From assembly GCA_025618425.1 (NCBI GenBank), contig CM046852.1:507704-571703 (forward strand): 64,000 bases of DNA, written 5' to 3'. The notes beneath the pieces were generated by a model. The model was not told where the DNA came from. It saw only the letters and a list, made by a program, of their open reading frames with translations, and did not search any database. Source of the stretch: Heliocidaris tuberculata. Taxonomy: Eukaryota; Echinodermata; Echinoidea; Camarodonta; Echinometridae. The position numbers and the translations under genes were made by a program. Shown here piece by piece: positions 1 through 12,500 of this stretch (positions are counted from its first letter, which is position 1; each line of letters opens with the position of its first letter).

Positions 1-618
1 GCCATGGGGCGCTCGAAGTGGCCCCGCTAGCTCAGATTTTCTTTAAATTTCTTTAAATTTCACAGAAATGATCTTGATAGATATCTCATCGAATTAGGGC
101 TTCTCATTGATGCACAAAAAGGAATAAAGGGGTCTATGGAGCCCCCAAACTCGTAAAAATATTCACCGAATGGAAGTTTTTTTATTCTATTGAAATTCCA
201 AATTATTCGACAAAGGGGCGCTCGAAGTGGCCCCGCCAGCTCAGATTTTCTTTAAATCTCTGTAAATTTCACAGAAATGATCTTTGATAGCTATCGCATC
301 GAAATGGGGGTGCACATTAATGCACAGAAAGGGATAAAGGGGTCTATGGAGCCCCCGAAATGGGAAAAAATCTTCGCCGAATTGACACTTGATAAGGCGG
401 AATTTCCAAATTATTCGACAAGGGGGCGCTTGATGTGGCCCCGCTAGCTCAGATTTTTTTTTAAATCTCTCTAAATTTCACAGAAATGATCTTTGATAGA
501 TATTTCATCGAAATGAGGGTGCACATTGATTCACAGAAAGGGATAAAGGGGTCTATGGAGCCCCCAAACTGGTAAACATATTTACCGAATTGAAGTTTTG
601 TATTCTATTGAAATTTTG
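1..618. repeat. 209-bp satellite, about 3 units
   Basis: Three head-to-tail units start at about 6, 215 and 423 (period 208-209 bp). Each carries the same landmarks in order: a ggggcgct box, gctagctcagattttct, ttcacagaaatgatctttga, gggataaaggggtctatgga and aattattcgaca. The same unit recurs at 16464-17412. No coding potential is visible. The array probably continues left of the window. Confidence 0.9.
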
Positions 619-807
619 AATGGGAAAAAAATAAATGAATTCAGTGGCATAATATCCGAGGTGTAAAACAGTTATATTTTATTATGCCTTTTGACACCTT
701 AGATGGCCGTCACAGTCATCAGCTTAATATCTAAGTTGTGAACCAGTTATATTTGTACCCCGCCAAAACAAGTTTAGGAAAGAGCGTGTGGTCGGGCGGG
801 CAGTCGG

Positions 808-1350
808 TCCGTTGCAAATCTTGAGCATCGAACTACTTCCTCATTTTTCGAGCAATGCTCATGAAATTTGGCTCACACATTGGTCTTGGGATGCAGATGA
901 GTAAGACATATTTCTTGAATGTGTCAGATACTCTGATGCCATAGTAACGGCATATTATGGCAATAAATCGGGTTGAAATCTTTCGCATCGAACTGCTTCC
1001 TCTTTTTTCGAGCAATGCTCATGAAATTTGAAACACAAATTTGTGTTGGGATGGAGATGTGCAAGGCAAATTTCTTGAATGTGTCGGAACTCCGTTGCCA
1101 TGGTAACAGCATATTATAGCAATAAATCAGGTTAAAATCTTGCGCATCAAACTACATTTTCAATCAATGCTCCTGAAATTTGGCACACACATTGGTCTTG
1201 TAGTAAAGATGTGCAAGACATATTGTTGAAGTGTGTGGAAACTGCATTACCATGATAACGACATATGGCAATGAAACAGGAAAATATTGCACATCAAACC
1301 ACTTCCTCATTTTCGAGCAATACTCAGGAAATTAGGCACACACATGGGGG
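808..1350. repeat. ~158-bp degenerate tandem repeat, 4 copies
   Basis: The motif catcgaactacttcctc followed by ttcgagcaatgctcatgaaattt recurs at about 826, 986, 1145 and 1292. The spacing is 160, 159 and 147 bp. The two short minus-strand ORFs here are shadows of the repeat. It is unrelated by eye to the 209-bp satellite. Confidence 0.8.
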
Positions 1351-1384
1351 GGGGGGGGTAATCACCTTGAGTGACATTGTAGTT

Positions 1385-1630
1385 TATTAAGCCTTTTGGT
1401 ACCCAAGATTAGTGCCATAGTCACACTTTTTTTAATCGTCTGTTCGTTCATCAACTTGGTCAAAGTCAAAGGTTATAGAGGCCATTGTATACCTGGAAAT
1501 GGCTTGTATTGCTTAAGTTTAAAGTCCAATTTACAGGTCAACTCCAGACTTGGTTCATATGCATATGACAATGAAGACGTTATAAGTTTCAAAGTAATGG
1601 AGGCCATTGTATAATATACATGTATATATA
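1385..1630. repeat. Dispersed direct repeat, copy 1
   Basis: This segment (gtcaaaggttatagaggcca, ggcttgtattgcttaagttt, catatgcatatgacaatgaa) is repeated with divergence at 2165-2500. It overlaps a 72-codon open frame, but the second copy does not keep that frame, so I do not call a gene. Confidence 0.6.
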
Positions 1631-2164
1631 TATTTCGTACATTAAGAAGAATCCTTTTATCTCATCCTGTTCACTTTCGCCGTAATGCACGTTCGCCTTC
1701 GCCTTGATCTTCAATTTATGTTATTGTGGAATAAACTGCATTGCTAGGATTTATCATAATGTAGGAAATAAATGAGTGGTGCATTTTAACTTCCGAACCA
1801 ATTGACAGTGATCTTGGTTTGAATAAAGAATTTTTGTATCATGAATCTATGTTGTTTCAATACCATACTTTTGACTTCATTACCAAATGTTTTGAAGAGT
1901 GATTAGAATTGAGAATTTTATACAGATTCCTTTATAAAACAGGACTTCTGGTGTTTCTTTTGAATGTTAGGTGTTGTTACCAGTTGCCACTACATAATTT
2001 GAAACACTTTATTCACATGCTTTATTTATGATTGTGATAAATCATAATTCATATTCGAGGACAGGTCCATGTCGTGGATGAGGAGGCTTGGGGCTGCAAA
2101 ACCAACCACCCCCCCCCCTCCTTCCAACAATTTTGAATGAGGGGGACCAGTTATATTTTATTTT

Positions 2165-2500
2165 GCCTTTTGAAACCTGAGATGAGTGCCATGGTCATCA
2201 CTTTTTTTAATTGTCTGCTCGTTCATCTTCATGTAGTCGTTAGTCCAGTTGACTCTCTTAATTCTTTGCAATCACTTAACCATTTGCAAATAAATTCAAA
2301 ACCTGGTTAATGTATGCATGTAAGAAGGAGGTTGATGTTATCATATATTTGGTAAACAAAGTCTAAGGTCAAAGGTTATAAGAGGTCATTGTATACTGGA
2401 AATGGCTTGTTTGGCTTAAGTTTAACATCCGATTAACGGATCAACTCCAGACGTGATTCATATGCATATGAAAATGAAGACGTAAGAAGATTGGGAGATC
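2165..2500. repeat. Dispersed direct repeat, copy 2
   Basis: Diverged second copy of 1385-1630, in the same orientation about 0.8-0.9 kb downstream. The interval 1630-2165 and the stretch 2500-3900 are AT-rich with poly-C runs (2110-2120, about 2979-2991). I see no gene or recognisable element in them. Confidence 0.55.
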
Positions 2501-3908
2501 AGAGGTCTTAGACCACGGTTTCAATTCCAAATTGGAAAGTGGATCCCTCCTTCGGGGAGCGCGCTAGGGAGATCCAGGGAGGTAGAGCAATCTATCTTAG
2601 CATTCTGTGCACAGTAAACTGCAAATTGGCACGCTTGGAGGCCATTGTATATATAATTGTATACGCATATTTCCTGCATTAAGAAGAAACCTATTATCTA
2701 TGTTGTTCACTTCCGCCTTAATTCACGTTTGCCTTCGCCTTAAACTTAACTGTCATGACGGAAAACACAGCATTGCTAGGAGGCATCTTTATCTATATGT
2801 ATATATTGCATGTATATATTGTATATATTGTATATATAACTTAACATTTTAACTTGTAAATTTCTAGGCAAGAAAAACAAGATCGTCCGGGAGCGAAGCC
2901 CCCTGATCCCCCATTTGGGGCCCCAAAGCCCTATAGACTCCGCTTGTTTGAGTATCATCCCTTCCCCCTCCCCCAACCCCCCCCCCCCCCCACTCAAAAA
3001 GTGTTCCGCATCCTTTGATAGCATTGTCCCTAAGAATTCAAGCACCTTGGTATTTCAAAAAGAAATAATATTAAAATTGGGAATAACAGTAAGCAGTAAT
3101 AAAAGGCCTCTCAAACTTTAATGCACATTGATTGCAGTTGATGCGCAGGATGCGCACAACTAATATGTTTCCTTTATTTTTAATTATTGCATGAAATAAT
3201 TTGTCCAATTTCCTAAGCTCTTAACCATACTTTAATAATAATAATAAAATATTATTTTTATTGCATCCATGCACATAAACAAGATTGAACTTGCGGTCGG
3301 GTTGTAAAGTACCATTAAACTAAGACGTATTTTGCTATTTGTACATTAGTGAAAGTCACAAAGGTTAAATATTTTGGTTGATATTTATTTTTGAAAAAAT
3401 ATGTTTTGTCATATCATGTACCCTATTTTTGAACTATAAAGGATTAATGTTTGGAACTGTAAAGGATTAATGATTATAAGCATCAAGATTAAGTGAACAA
3501 TGCTTGGCTAGGTAGGTATTATTTATTGATTAACCGAATGTGTTACGTTTGAAGGAAGGAAGCATTATTTCATGTCAGTAAAAACAAATCTACTTTATCT
3601 AATAAAATGTGTCCAAATTTATTTATTGTTGACATTATTTTTATTATGAAACATTACATTGAAATTAAACGAAATTCATTTCACATTTTAATCATCAAAT
3701 TAACCGAGACTGAAGAGAGAAGAAGATGAGTCGGAGAGTTATGATATAGTCAAGCATTTATATGTTTTATTATTGTTACATAAATTCATGCCCTTCATAT
3801 AGAAAGAGGAAATGAAGAGTAAAAAAAAGAAATAGAAAACATTCAGGGGAATATGATTAAATAGTAAAATAATGAGTTAAATATAAATATGTATGTAATT
3901 ATGTGTAC

Positions 3909-3911
<3 letters not shown>

Positions 3912-3989
<78 letters not shown>
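3912..3989. repeat. (AT)n microsatellite
   Basis: About 78 bp of uninterrupted alternating A and T. The surrounding 3100-4660 is very AT-rich with no supported gene; its open frames are low-complexity. Confidence 0.97.
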
Positions 3990-3993
<4 letters not shown>

Positions 3994-4669
3994 TTTGGTA
4001 AAATTTATGCTTTTCGAATTATTTTTTTTAAATACCGTTAATTTTTTTTATCATATTCATTCAATTCAATTCCTTCTTTTTTTTTTTTTTAAATTGTACA
4101 AGACATTGAATAAAAACATGCAATTCCATACAATACATATCATATTTCATTTCAACTCGCAAAATAAAAATATATTAAATATAATAATTGCAATAGGGAT
4201 ATGGATTCCCACTGTTTATATAGAAATGATATTATAGATGACTTTCGTGAAAACAAATAATGCAGAAAACATATAAACATATATAAAATATAGTCTTTTA
4301 TTAATATCTCATTTTATACACCCTCTACGCTCATTATGAAGCATTGTCTTCTGCTATAAGACTGTTTCCGACAGTGTACGTGAAAGAGATCGATGCAGTG
4401 TATTTACATTAAATCGTATATCAGTAAAAAAAATAATAAATTAGTTGCATAATATTCATTATGATATTAGACAATATGATAAAATATTATACAATATAAT
4501 ATGATATAATATCCATTTTATTATTCATTTGAAGTATGTTGGCACATTGAGTGACAGTCAAAATCAAAAGTTATATGTAAAAAGAATCACTACAAGAGTG
4601 CTGTACACGATCCACACTTACACCAACAGTTCTCTTTTCCATAGTTCTACTTTTTTTCTCTCTTAATAT

Positions 4670-4689
4670 TTTTGTTATTATTATTATTA

Positions 4690-4721
<32 letters not shown>

Positions 4722-4757
4722 GTTATTATCATTATTCTTATTATTATTCTTATTAAT
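4670..4757. repeat. (TTA)n microsatellite
   Basis: Tract of TTA/ATT triplets with a few TTG, TCA and TTC interruptions. The poly-leucine frame across it is a repeat artefact. Confidence 0.93.
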
Positions 4758-4856
4758 GATTTGGCGTCACATGTGCCAGGGAGGAAAAAGCAAAGTGAAT
4801 CACTGTAACCCTCAGGTCTATCCTCCCGATTTAATAATAACTGATTGGGATGTGCA

Positions 4857-4916
4857 GGTGTACCACACTGATCTCTGCGGGGGAATAAAAAAATCCGTAG
4901 AGATCAGTGGTGTACC
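4857..4916. repeat. Short inverted repeat, ACTGATCTCTRCGG core
   Basis: The left arm (4857-4880) and right arm (4895-4916) are reverse complements around the core actgatctctgcgg / ccgtagagatcagt, with a 14-bp spacer. The same core forms a tight hairpin at 25876-25901. Either it is a small transposon remnant family or coincidence; no target duplication was resolved. Confidence 0.6.
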
Positions 4917-5142
4917 ACTACACCGGGGTTTCCCCCTACTCTTCTACGAATAGTGCAGTGAGTTCTTAACATACAAAGGTGATTTTAAACAGCATACTCT
5001 TCCCCTCTTTTTTGCTTCTTCCAATCTCTTGCGCACCACTGCACGGTATGGCCATTATTCCATGGTTTAAAAAAATAATTAAAAAAATATTCCTCTCATT
5101 TTTCTATGTCTTTGCACTGCATACTGACGTTATGTTTCTAAA

Positions 5143-5406
5143 CAGGGGCGGCGCTACAAGAGGATCTATGGGGGGGGGGGGGCGACCGCCCCCCATATGA
5201 TTTTTCAAGTAGTGAGAAAAGAAAAAAAGAAAAGAAAAGGAGGAAGAAAAAGGAAGAAAAGGGAAGAAAGAAGAAAGTGGAGTATTACAAAGAGAGGTCT
5301 TGAACATATAACTCATATTACCCCTGTTATTTCATGGAGAAAAAAATATGACGTCATCTTTAGGTCGTCTTGCCCCTCCTATCAAAATACCCTGGCGCCG
5401 CCCCTG
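5143..5406. mobile_element. hAT-type MITE, copy 1, with 8-bp TSD
   Basis: The 264-bp element begins caggggcggcgctac and ends ctggcgccgcccctg, so its termini are inverted repeats starting CAGGGGCGGCGC. It is bounded by an exact 8-bp direct repeat, tttctaaa, at 5135-5142 and 5407-5414. CAGGG-type termini with an 8-bp duplication are the hAT superfamily signature. The inside is purine-rich and codes for no transposase, so it is non-autonomous. A close second copy sits at 55499-55753. Confidence 0.93.
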
Positions 5407-7270
5407 TTTCTAAATGAGAACCGGCCTTATATATCGGGTTCATATCTCAGTGACAGACAGCCCACGAGACTGACATTTACAAAAGATTCCCTAAACCGAT
5501 AGCTAACGAGAACCATAAAACAAAGAAATATGGCTAAAAAAAGTAAAAGGTCTTATTGGCCATCCGTCCAGTGAACCCTGAAGAACTGTCTGAAGGCCCG
5601 GGAGACCTGGGGGGGGGGGGTTTCATCAGGTGTCTTGTCAGTGATTTTTACCGACAAATTTGCTCTCAGTCAATCAGATGCAAGGAATTCAGTAGCTTAT
5701 AACAGTTACTGCAACTAATGTCATTTATGACAAGTTTTATGAAACAGGGCCCCGGTGGGCTGTCGATCTCTTGGAATTTCGGTCTCTTGAGCTGTAGGCT
5801 TTTGGCATCAGCTCCTACATTCTTGGACCTCATACCACTCACCGTTAAAATATCATGAAGCTGTGAAATAAATCTTAATTACGAAAGTGATTGAATGTAG
5901 GAAATGTTAAAGTGTACTCTTTAAAAATATAATAAATCAATGTATTATTTATCATTTTAATAAATCTTAATGCGCTATCATAATTCTCCTTCCACCTCGC
6001 TTAACTCTCTCTCTCTCTCTCTCTCTCCTTCACTCTCTCCCAAAATCCAATTACATGCAATTCTTCTGTTTTTCAACTCCACGCTATTCACTATGAATTA
6101 ATAAGTGCCTTCTTCCATTTGTATGAAATAGGTATATATTAAAACATAAAAGTTTATTTCTTTTTTTTTAAATAGTAATTACGTACCTTAGTTGTTTTAA
6201 CCCCGTTTCGTTGGGGCTCCCATCATTTCTTATAATCTGAAATTACATGATATTCTGTAAAGACTTTTAAATGGAAATACTATCAATATGATAAATAAAT
6301 CAACTCTTGATAAAAATGAATGGTAGTAGATCATGCATATGGGCATTGATGGGAGGGCACTGATGAAGAAAAGAAATATAATAATAATGATAATAATAAG
6401 AAGAAGAAGCAGAAGAAGAAGAAGAAGAATAGAGGGTGGAGATATCGTTTAGGAAGATGGGGAGAAGGAATTCTGATAATAGTTCAACAGTAACATGATA
6501 TCTCAATTTGCTTTAAAAGAAATTCAGCACATTTGAATACAATCACTTGTGCAGGACAGCTTTATGAGATTCGAAAGAAATTATCAACCTAAATCTAAAT
6601 ATGAGATCCAAGAATTGAGGAGCTGATGTTACATATCACGATTTACCTTGATGTTTATCTCAAAGTATGACAAACATACCTCCTTTGGATCTTCTTGAAT
6701 GAAAGGAAGTTTATGTTTTAATAGGGCTAATAACTTGAATTAAATTTTGAAAAAGAAGTATTATCAGGATAAATTTCAGGATTGTGGAAGTGACATCAAG
6801 AAGAATTGGAACGTTTACATCTGTACATCATGTTAATATACTTATGGAGGATATTCGGATTTCACAACTGGTAACTTATATGCATATAGTTGGTTTGCAT
6901 ATGTAATAGCAAAAATGAGTACATATCTAAAGATTTAATTGTACTTTCATTTCACTATAACCAAAATATCTTATTATGGTCATCTTTAATACCTTATGAG
7001 TGGTATCACTGTTAACATAAATCAAGTTAGCACTGATTCTTAATTTACTCTATATTGACCACTCATATACAAAAGACGATGATGAGGAATATCATAGTAA
7101 AACCATATATCTTATATGATCTTTCGTGTCTTTCATCGATCGTAGTATGGAGTAGATCTGCGACAAACGCTTTTGTACATCAATGGATCAGAAGAAGTGT
7201 AGCACTCTTCTAGTGATTATTTTTACATATAAATTTTGATTGTGACTGTCACTCAATGTGTAAACATATT
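5407..7270. other. Intergenic DNA, no gene seen
   Basis: AT-rich unique-looking sequence. It holds a poly-G run near 5611-5620, a (CT)n tract at about 6007-6030 and a short purine-rich (AAG)n/(AAT)n stretch at about 6375-6430. No ORF here resembles a known family. Confidence 0.7.
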
Positions 7271-8165
7271 TTCAGATAAATAATGAAATCATAATGATAA
7301 TAATAATAATAATAATAATAATTCATTTTTGTATAGCGCATAACACATAGGCAAATTTGCATGTCTCTATGCACTTAAGAATAGAAAACAAGTTTATACA
7401 AGAAAAGAAAAAGAAGAAAAAAAATGCACTGGGTTCATGTTTCTGACTATTCATAAGTGATGAAAAAATATGTTTTCAAGGTACTAATGAAGGTGTCATA
7501 GGTTCCTATAGTTTTGAGTTGTTCTGGCAATTTGTTCCACAAAGTGGCTGCGTATGAGAAAGACCTTTCCCCGTATGACAATTCAGTAAGATAGGAAGGA
7601 GCTAGCTTTTGTAAACATTGATAGGTTAATAACAGTATTTTGAACTGGATACGAGACTTAATCGGCAACCAATGCAGATCTCTTAAGACTGGTGATATTG
7701 ACTCATGCTTCTTTGACCGTGTAACAAGTCGCGCTGCAGAATTTTGAAGGAGATGTAGTCTTTAATTTAAGAAGATGGAAGACCAAAAAGCAAACTATTA
7801 CAGACATCGAAATGGCACATAACGAAAGCATTAATTCATCGTTCAGTGGTTGATTTGTCTAAAAAACTTCGGATTTTACCAATTTTATATAACCCAAATG
7901 ATGCTGATCGACATTTATGTGAGACAAGATTTTCAAATGTAAACTTATCGTCAAAAATAACACCTAGATTTCTGAATGTTTTAGTTGCATGAACAGGAGT
8001 GCCATTTATGTTCAATGTTAATATTGGGTTGCTTGATCTGTGGCGCGAAGAAAGATGAAGAAATTCAGTCTTAGTATCATTGAGCTTTAAACCATTTACT
8101 TGAGACCATTCTTTGAATGATTGCACACAATTTGATATTTCTGCAGTAACATGAACAATGAACAT
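7270..8165 (-). mobile_element. Non-LTR retrotransposon 3' fragment (decayed reverse transcriptase)
   Basis: Read on the minus strand, 8150-7836 encodes the end of a reverse transcriptase: GLKLNDTKTEFLHLSSRH, then NLGVIFDDKF and KIGKIRSFLD. After a frame break, 7680-7447 continues with a typical C-terminal segment (RIQFKILLLTYQCL, APSYLTEL, ATLWNKLPEQL). These are hallmarks of the CR1/Jockey-like group. The 3' UTR ends tgcgctatacaaaaatgaat followed by (ATT)n at 7321-7293. The 5' side is cut at 8165 by the satellite array. Dead copy: truncated and frameshifted. Confidence 0.88.
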
Positions 8166-8269
8166 GAAGAAACGTTGTCCTCTTAGAGCTAGTCTTCCTT
8201 GCGAGACACGCGAAAGTAAAGAAAAAAGCATTATTCGTTGCTAAGATAGTTTAGACTATACATCGGCAG

Positions 8270-8335
8270 TTCTTCTTCTTCTTCTTCTTCTTCTTCTTCT
8301 TCTTCTTCTTCTTCTTCTTCTTCTTCTTCTTCTTC
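8270..8335. repeat. (TTC)n tract 1 of the array
   Basis: Nearly pure TTC triplets (GAA on the minus strand), about 22 units. The other tracts sit at 9593-9653, 11066-11117, 12691-12751, 14320-14391 and 15801-15850. The long poly-glutamate frames on the minus strand come from these tracts and their fixed flank. Confidence 0.97.
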
Positions 8336-8816
8336 TGCTTTTTTTATGGGGGATTGGGGGCAGGAGATATTTCTCATATTAGTCCACCGGGGAGGGAGGA
8401 GGAGGATGAGGCCAGACACCCTCTGAAAATATTCTGAAGTCGTTTTCCAATCTCGTTTCATTGGTTATAGCATGAAGCAACAATATGGCAACTGACAAGG
8501 CAAGCCATCACTCTTTTAATGTGTTATGCGCCGGATACCAGTTGGTTAATCCTTAGGTAAACAGGCGGTTTTCCAGTGGTCATGACAACGGGTCCACGGA
8601 GGTCATGACCCTTAATTAACACAACAGATGGGGGATAAGAGCTTGAGTTAGTGTCCATGCAGAAGAAGTTTGTATACTTTGCATGCACTAGCTAGCTTTC
8701 ACTATATAGTAAACGTGAGCTGTACATGTTGAGAGTTCTCCCGATCTAAATCATCAACTTGATTCTCTGTCCTCCTTTCATTACGGGGTATTGATGAATA
8801 AAGTTAATTTCTTACA

Positions 8817-8858
8817 ACAAAATGTTAGTCTAGCTTGCGAGACTAACATTTTGTTAGA
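8817..8858. repeat. Hairpin at the block/monomer junction
   Basis: Perfect inverted repeat caaaatgttagtct / agactaacattttg around the 8-bp loop agcttgcg. It is repeated once per higher-order unit, near 10131, 11599, 13225 and 14866. It is absent from the two outlying copies at about 16330 and 17816, where the sequence runs straight on into gagacacgcgaaag. Confidence 0.85.
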
Positions 8859-9592
8859 AGAAACGTTGTCCTCTTAGAGCTAGTCTTCCTTGCGAGACAC
8901 GCGAAAGTAAAGAAAAAAGCATTATTCGTTGCTAAGATAGTTCAGACTACTTCGCCAGTTGCAAAAAGGCTTCGATCTTTCTTAACAACACATCGATCGA
9001 TGATTTTCTTCGTAGAAGAAACGTTGCCCTCGTAGAGCTAGTCTTCCTTGCGAGACACGCGAAAGTAAAAAAAAAGGCATTATTCGTTGCTAAGATAGTT
9101 CAGACTACTTCGCCAGTTGCAAAAAGGCTTCGATCTTTCTTTACAACACATCGATCGATGAGTTTCTTCGTAGGAGAAACGTTGCCCTCTTAGAGCTAGT
9201 CTTCCTTGCGAGACACGCGAAAGTAAAGAAAAAAGCATTATTCGTTGCTAAGATAGTTCAGACTACTTCGCCAGTTGCAAAAAGGCTTCGATCTTTCTTT
9301 ACAACACATCGATCGATGATTTTCTTCGTAGGAGAAACGTTGCCCTCTTAGAGCTAGTCTTCCTTGCGAGACACTCGAAAGTAAAGAAAAAAGCATTATT
9401 CGTTGCTAAGATAGTTCAGACTACTTCGCCAGTTGCAAAAAGACTTTGATCTTTCTTTACAACACATCGATCGATGATTTTCTTCGTAGAAGAAACGTTG
9501 CCCTCTTAGAGCTAGTCTTCCTTGCGAGACACGCGAAAGTAAAGAAAAAAGCATTATTCGTTGCTAAGATAGTTTAGACTATACATCGGCAG
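8857..9592. repeat. 158-bp monomers, representative run of 5
   Basis: Monomers with gaaacgttg at about 8863, 9021, 9179, 9337 and 9495, exactly 158 bp apart. Each holds gagctagtcttccttgcgag, gcattattcgttgctaagat, cttcgccagttgcaaaaagg and the self-complementary atcgatcgat. The last monomer is cut short at ttagactatacatcggcag and runs into the next (TTC)n tract. Confidence 0.95.
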
Positions 9593-12500
9593 TTCTTCTT
9601 CTTCTTCTTCTTCTTCTTCTTCTTCTTCTTCTTCTTCTTCTTCTTCTTCTTCTTTTTTTATGGGGGATTGGGGGCAGGAGATATTTCTCATATTAGTCCA
9701 CCGGGGAGGGAGGAGGAGGATGAGGCCAGACACCCTCTGAAAATATTCTGAAGTCGTTTTCCAATCTCGTTTCATTGGTTATAGCATGAAGCAACAATAT
9801 GGCAACTGACAAGGCAAGCCATCACTCTTTTAATGTGTTATGCGCCGGATACCAGTTGGTTAATCCTTAGGTAAACAGGCGGTTTTCCAGTGGTCATGAC
9901 AACGGGTCCACGGAGGTCATGACCCTTAATTAACACAACAGATGGGGGATAAGAGCTTGAGTTAGTGTCCATGCAGAAGAAGTTTGTATACTTTGCATGC
10001 ACTAGCTAGCTTTCACTATATAGTAAACGTGAGCTGTACATGTTGAGAGTTCTCCCGATCTAAATCATCAACTTGATTCTCTGTCCTCCTTTCATTACGG
10101 GGTATTGATGAATAAAGTTAATTTCTTACAACAAAATGTTAGTCTAGCTTGCGAGACTAACATTTTGTTAGAAGAAACGTTGTCCTCTTAGAGCTAGTCT
10201 TCCTTGCGAGACACGCGAAAGTAAAGAAAAAAGCATTATTCGTTGCTAAGATAGTTCAGACTACTTCGCCAGTTGCAAAAAGGCTTCGATCTTTCTTAAC
10301 AACACATCGATCGATGATTTTCTTCGTAGAAGAAACGTTGCCCTCGTAGAGCTAGTCTTCCTTGCGAGACACGCGAAAGTAAAAAAAAAAGCATTATTCG
10401 TTGCTAAGATAGTTCAGACTACTTCGCCAGTTGCAAAAAAGGCTTCGATCTTTCTTTACAACACATCGATCGATGATTTTCTTCGTAGGAGAAACTTTGC
10501 CCTCTTAGAGCTAGTCTTCCTTGCGAGACACGCGAAAGTAAAGAAAAAAGCATTATTCGTTGCTAAGATAGTTCAGACTACTTCGCCAGTTGCAAAAAGG
10601 CTTCGATCTTTCTTAACAACACATCGATCGATGATTTTCTTCGTAGAAGAAACGTTGCCCTCGTAGAGCTAGTCTTCCTTGCGAGACACTCGAAAGTAAA
10701 GAAAAAAGCATTATTCGTTGCTAAGATAGTTCAGACTACTTCGCCAGTTGCAAAAAGACTTTGATCTTTCTTTACAACACATCGATCGATGATTTTCTTC
10801 GTAGAAGAAACGTTGCCCTCTTAGAGCTAGTCTTCCTTGCGAGACACGCGAAAGTAAAGAAAAAAGCATTATTCGTTGCTAAGATAGTTCAGACTACTTC
10901 GCCAGTTGCAAAAAGGCTTCGATCTTTCTTTACAACACATCGATCGATGATTTTCTTCGTAGAAGAAATGTTGCCCTCTTAGAGCTAGTCTTCCTTGCGA
11001 GACACGCGAAAGTAAAGAAAAAAGCATTATTCGTTGCTAAGATAGTTTAGACTATACATCGGCAGTTCTTCTTCTTCTTCTTCTTCTTCTTCTTCTTCTT
11101 CTTCTTCTTCTTCTTCTGCTTTTTTTATGGGGGATTGGGGGCAGGAGATATTTCTCATATTAGTCCACCGGGGAGGGAGGAGGAGGATGAGGCCAGACAC
11201 CCTCTGAAAATATTCTGAAGTCGTTTTCCAATCTCGTTTCATTGGTTATAGCATGAAGCAACAATATGGCAACTAACAAGGCAAGCCATCACTCTTTTAA
11301 TGTGTTATGCGCCGGATACCAGTTGGTTAATCCTTAGGTAAACAGGCGGTTTTCCAGTGGTCATGACAACGGGTCCACGGAGGTCATGACCCTTAATTAA
11401 CACAACAGATGGGGGATAAGAGCTTGAGTTAGTGTCCATGCAGAAGAAGTTTGTATACTTTGCATGCACTAGCTAGCTTTCACTATATAGTAAACGTGAG
11501 CTGTACATGTTGAGAGTTCTCCCGATCTAAATCATCAACTTGATTCTCTGTCCTCCTTTCATTACGGGGTATTGATGAATAAAGTTAATTTCTTACAACA
11601 AAATGTTAGTCTAGCTTGCGAGACTAACATTTTGTTAGAAGAAACGTTGTCCTCTTAGAGCTAGTCTTCCTTGCGAGACACGCGAAAGTAAAGAAAAAAG
11701 CATTATTCGTTGCTAAGATAGTTCAGACTACTTCGCCAGTTGCAAAAAGGCTTCGATCTTTCTTAACAACACATCGATCGATGATTTTCTTCGTAGAAGA
11801 AACGTTGCCCTCGTAGAGCTAGTCTTCCTTGCGAGACACGCGAAAGTAAAAAAAAAAAGCATTATTCGTTGCTAAGATAGTTCAGACTACTTCGCCAGTT
11901 GCAAAAAGGCTTCGATCTTTCTTTACAACACATCGATCGATGATTTTCTTCGTAGGAGAAACTTTGCCCTCTTAGAGCTAGTCTTCCTTGCGAGACACGC
12001 GAAAGTAAAGAAAAAAGCATTATTCGTTGCTAAGATAGTTCAGACTACTTCGCCAGTTGCAAAAAGGCTTCGATCTTTCTTAACAACACATCGATCGATG
12101 ATTTTCTTCGTAGAAGAAACGTTGCCCTCGTAGAGCTAGTCTTCCTTGCGAGACACTCGAAAGTAAAGAAAAAAGCATTATTCGTTGCTAAGATAGTTCA
12201 GACTACTTCGCCAGTTGCAAAAAGACTTTGATCTTTCTTTACAACACATCGATCGATGATTTTCTTCGTAGAAGAAACGTTGCCCTCTTAGAGCTAGTCT
12301 TCCTTGCGAGACACGCGAAAGTAAAGAAAAAAGCATTATTCGTTGCTAAGATAGTTCAGACTACTTCGCCAGTTGCAAAAAGGCTTCGATCTTTCTTTAC
12401 AACACATCGATCGATGATTTTCTTCGTAGAAGAAACGTTGCCCTCTTAGAGCTAGTCTTCCTTGCGAGACACGCGAAAGTAAAGAAAAAAGCATTATTCG

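Noticed and set aside
1396..1614. 72-codon ORF with a hydrophobic N-terminus that could be a signal peptide
   Set aside because: The segment is a dispersed repeat whose other copy (2165-2500) does not keep the frame.
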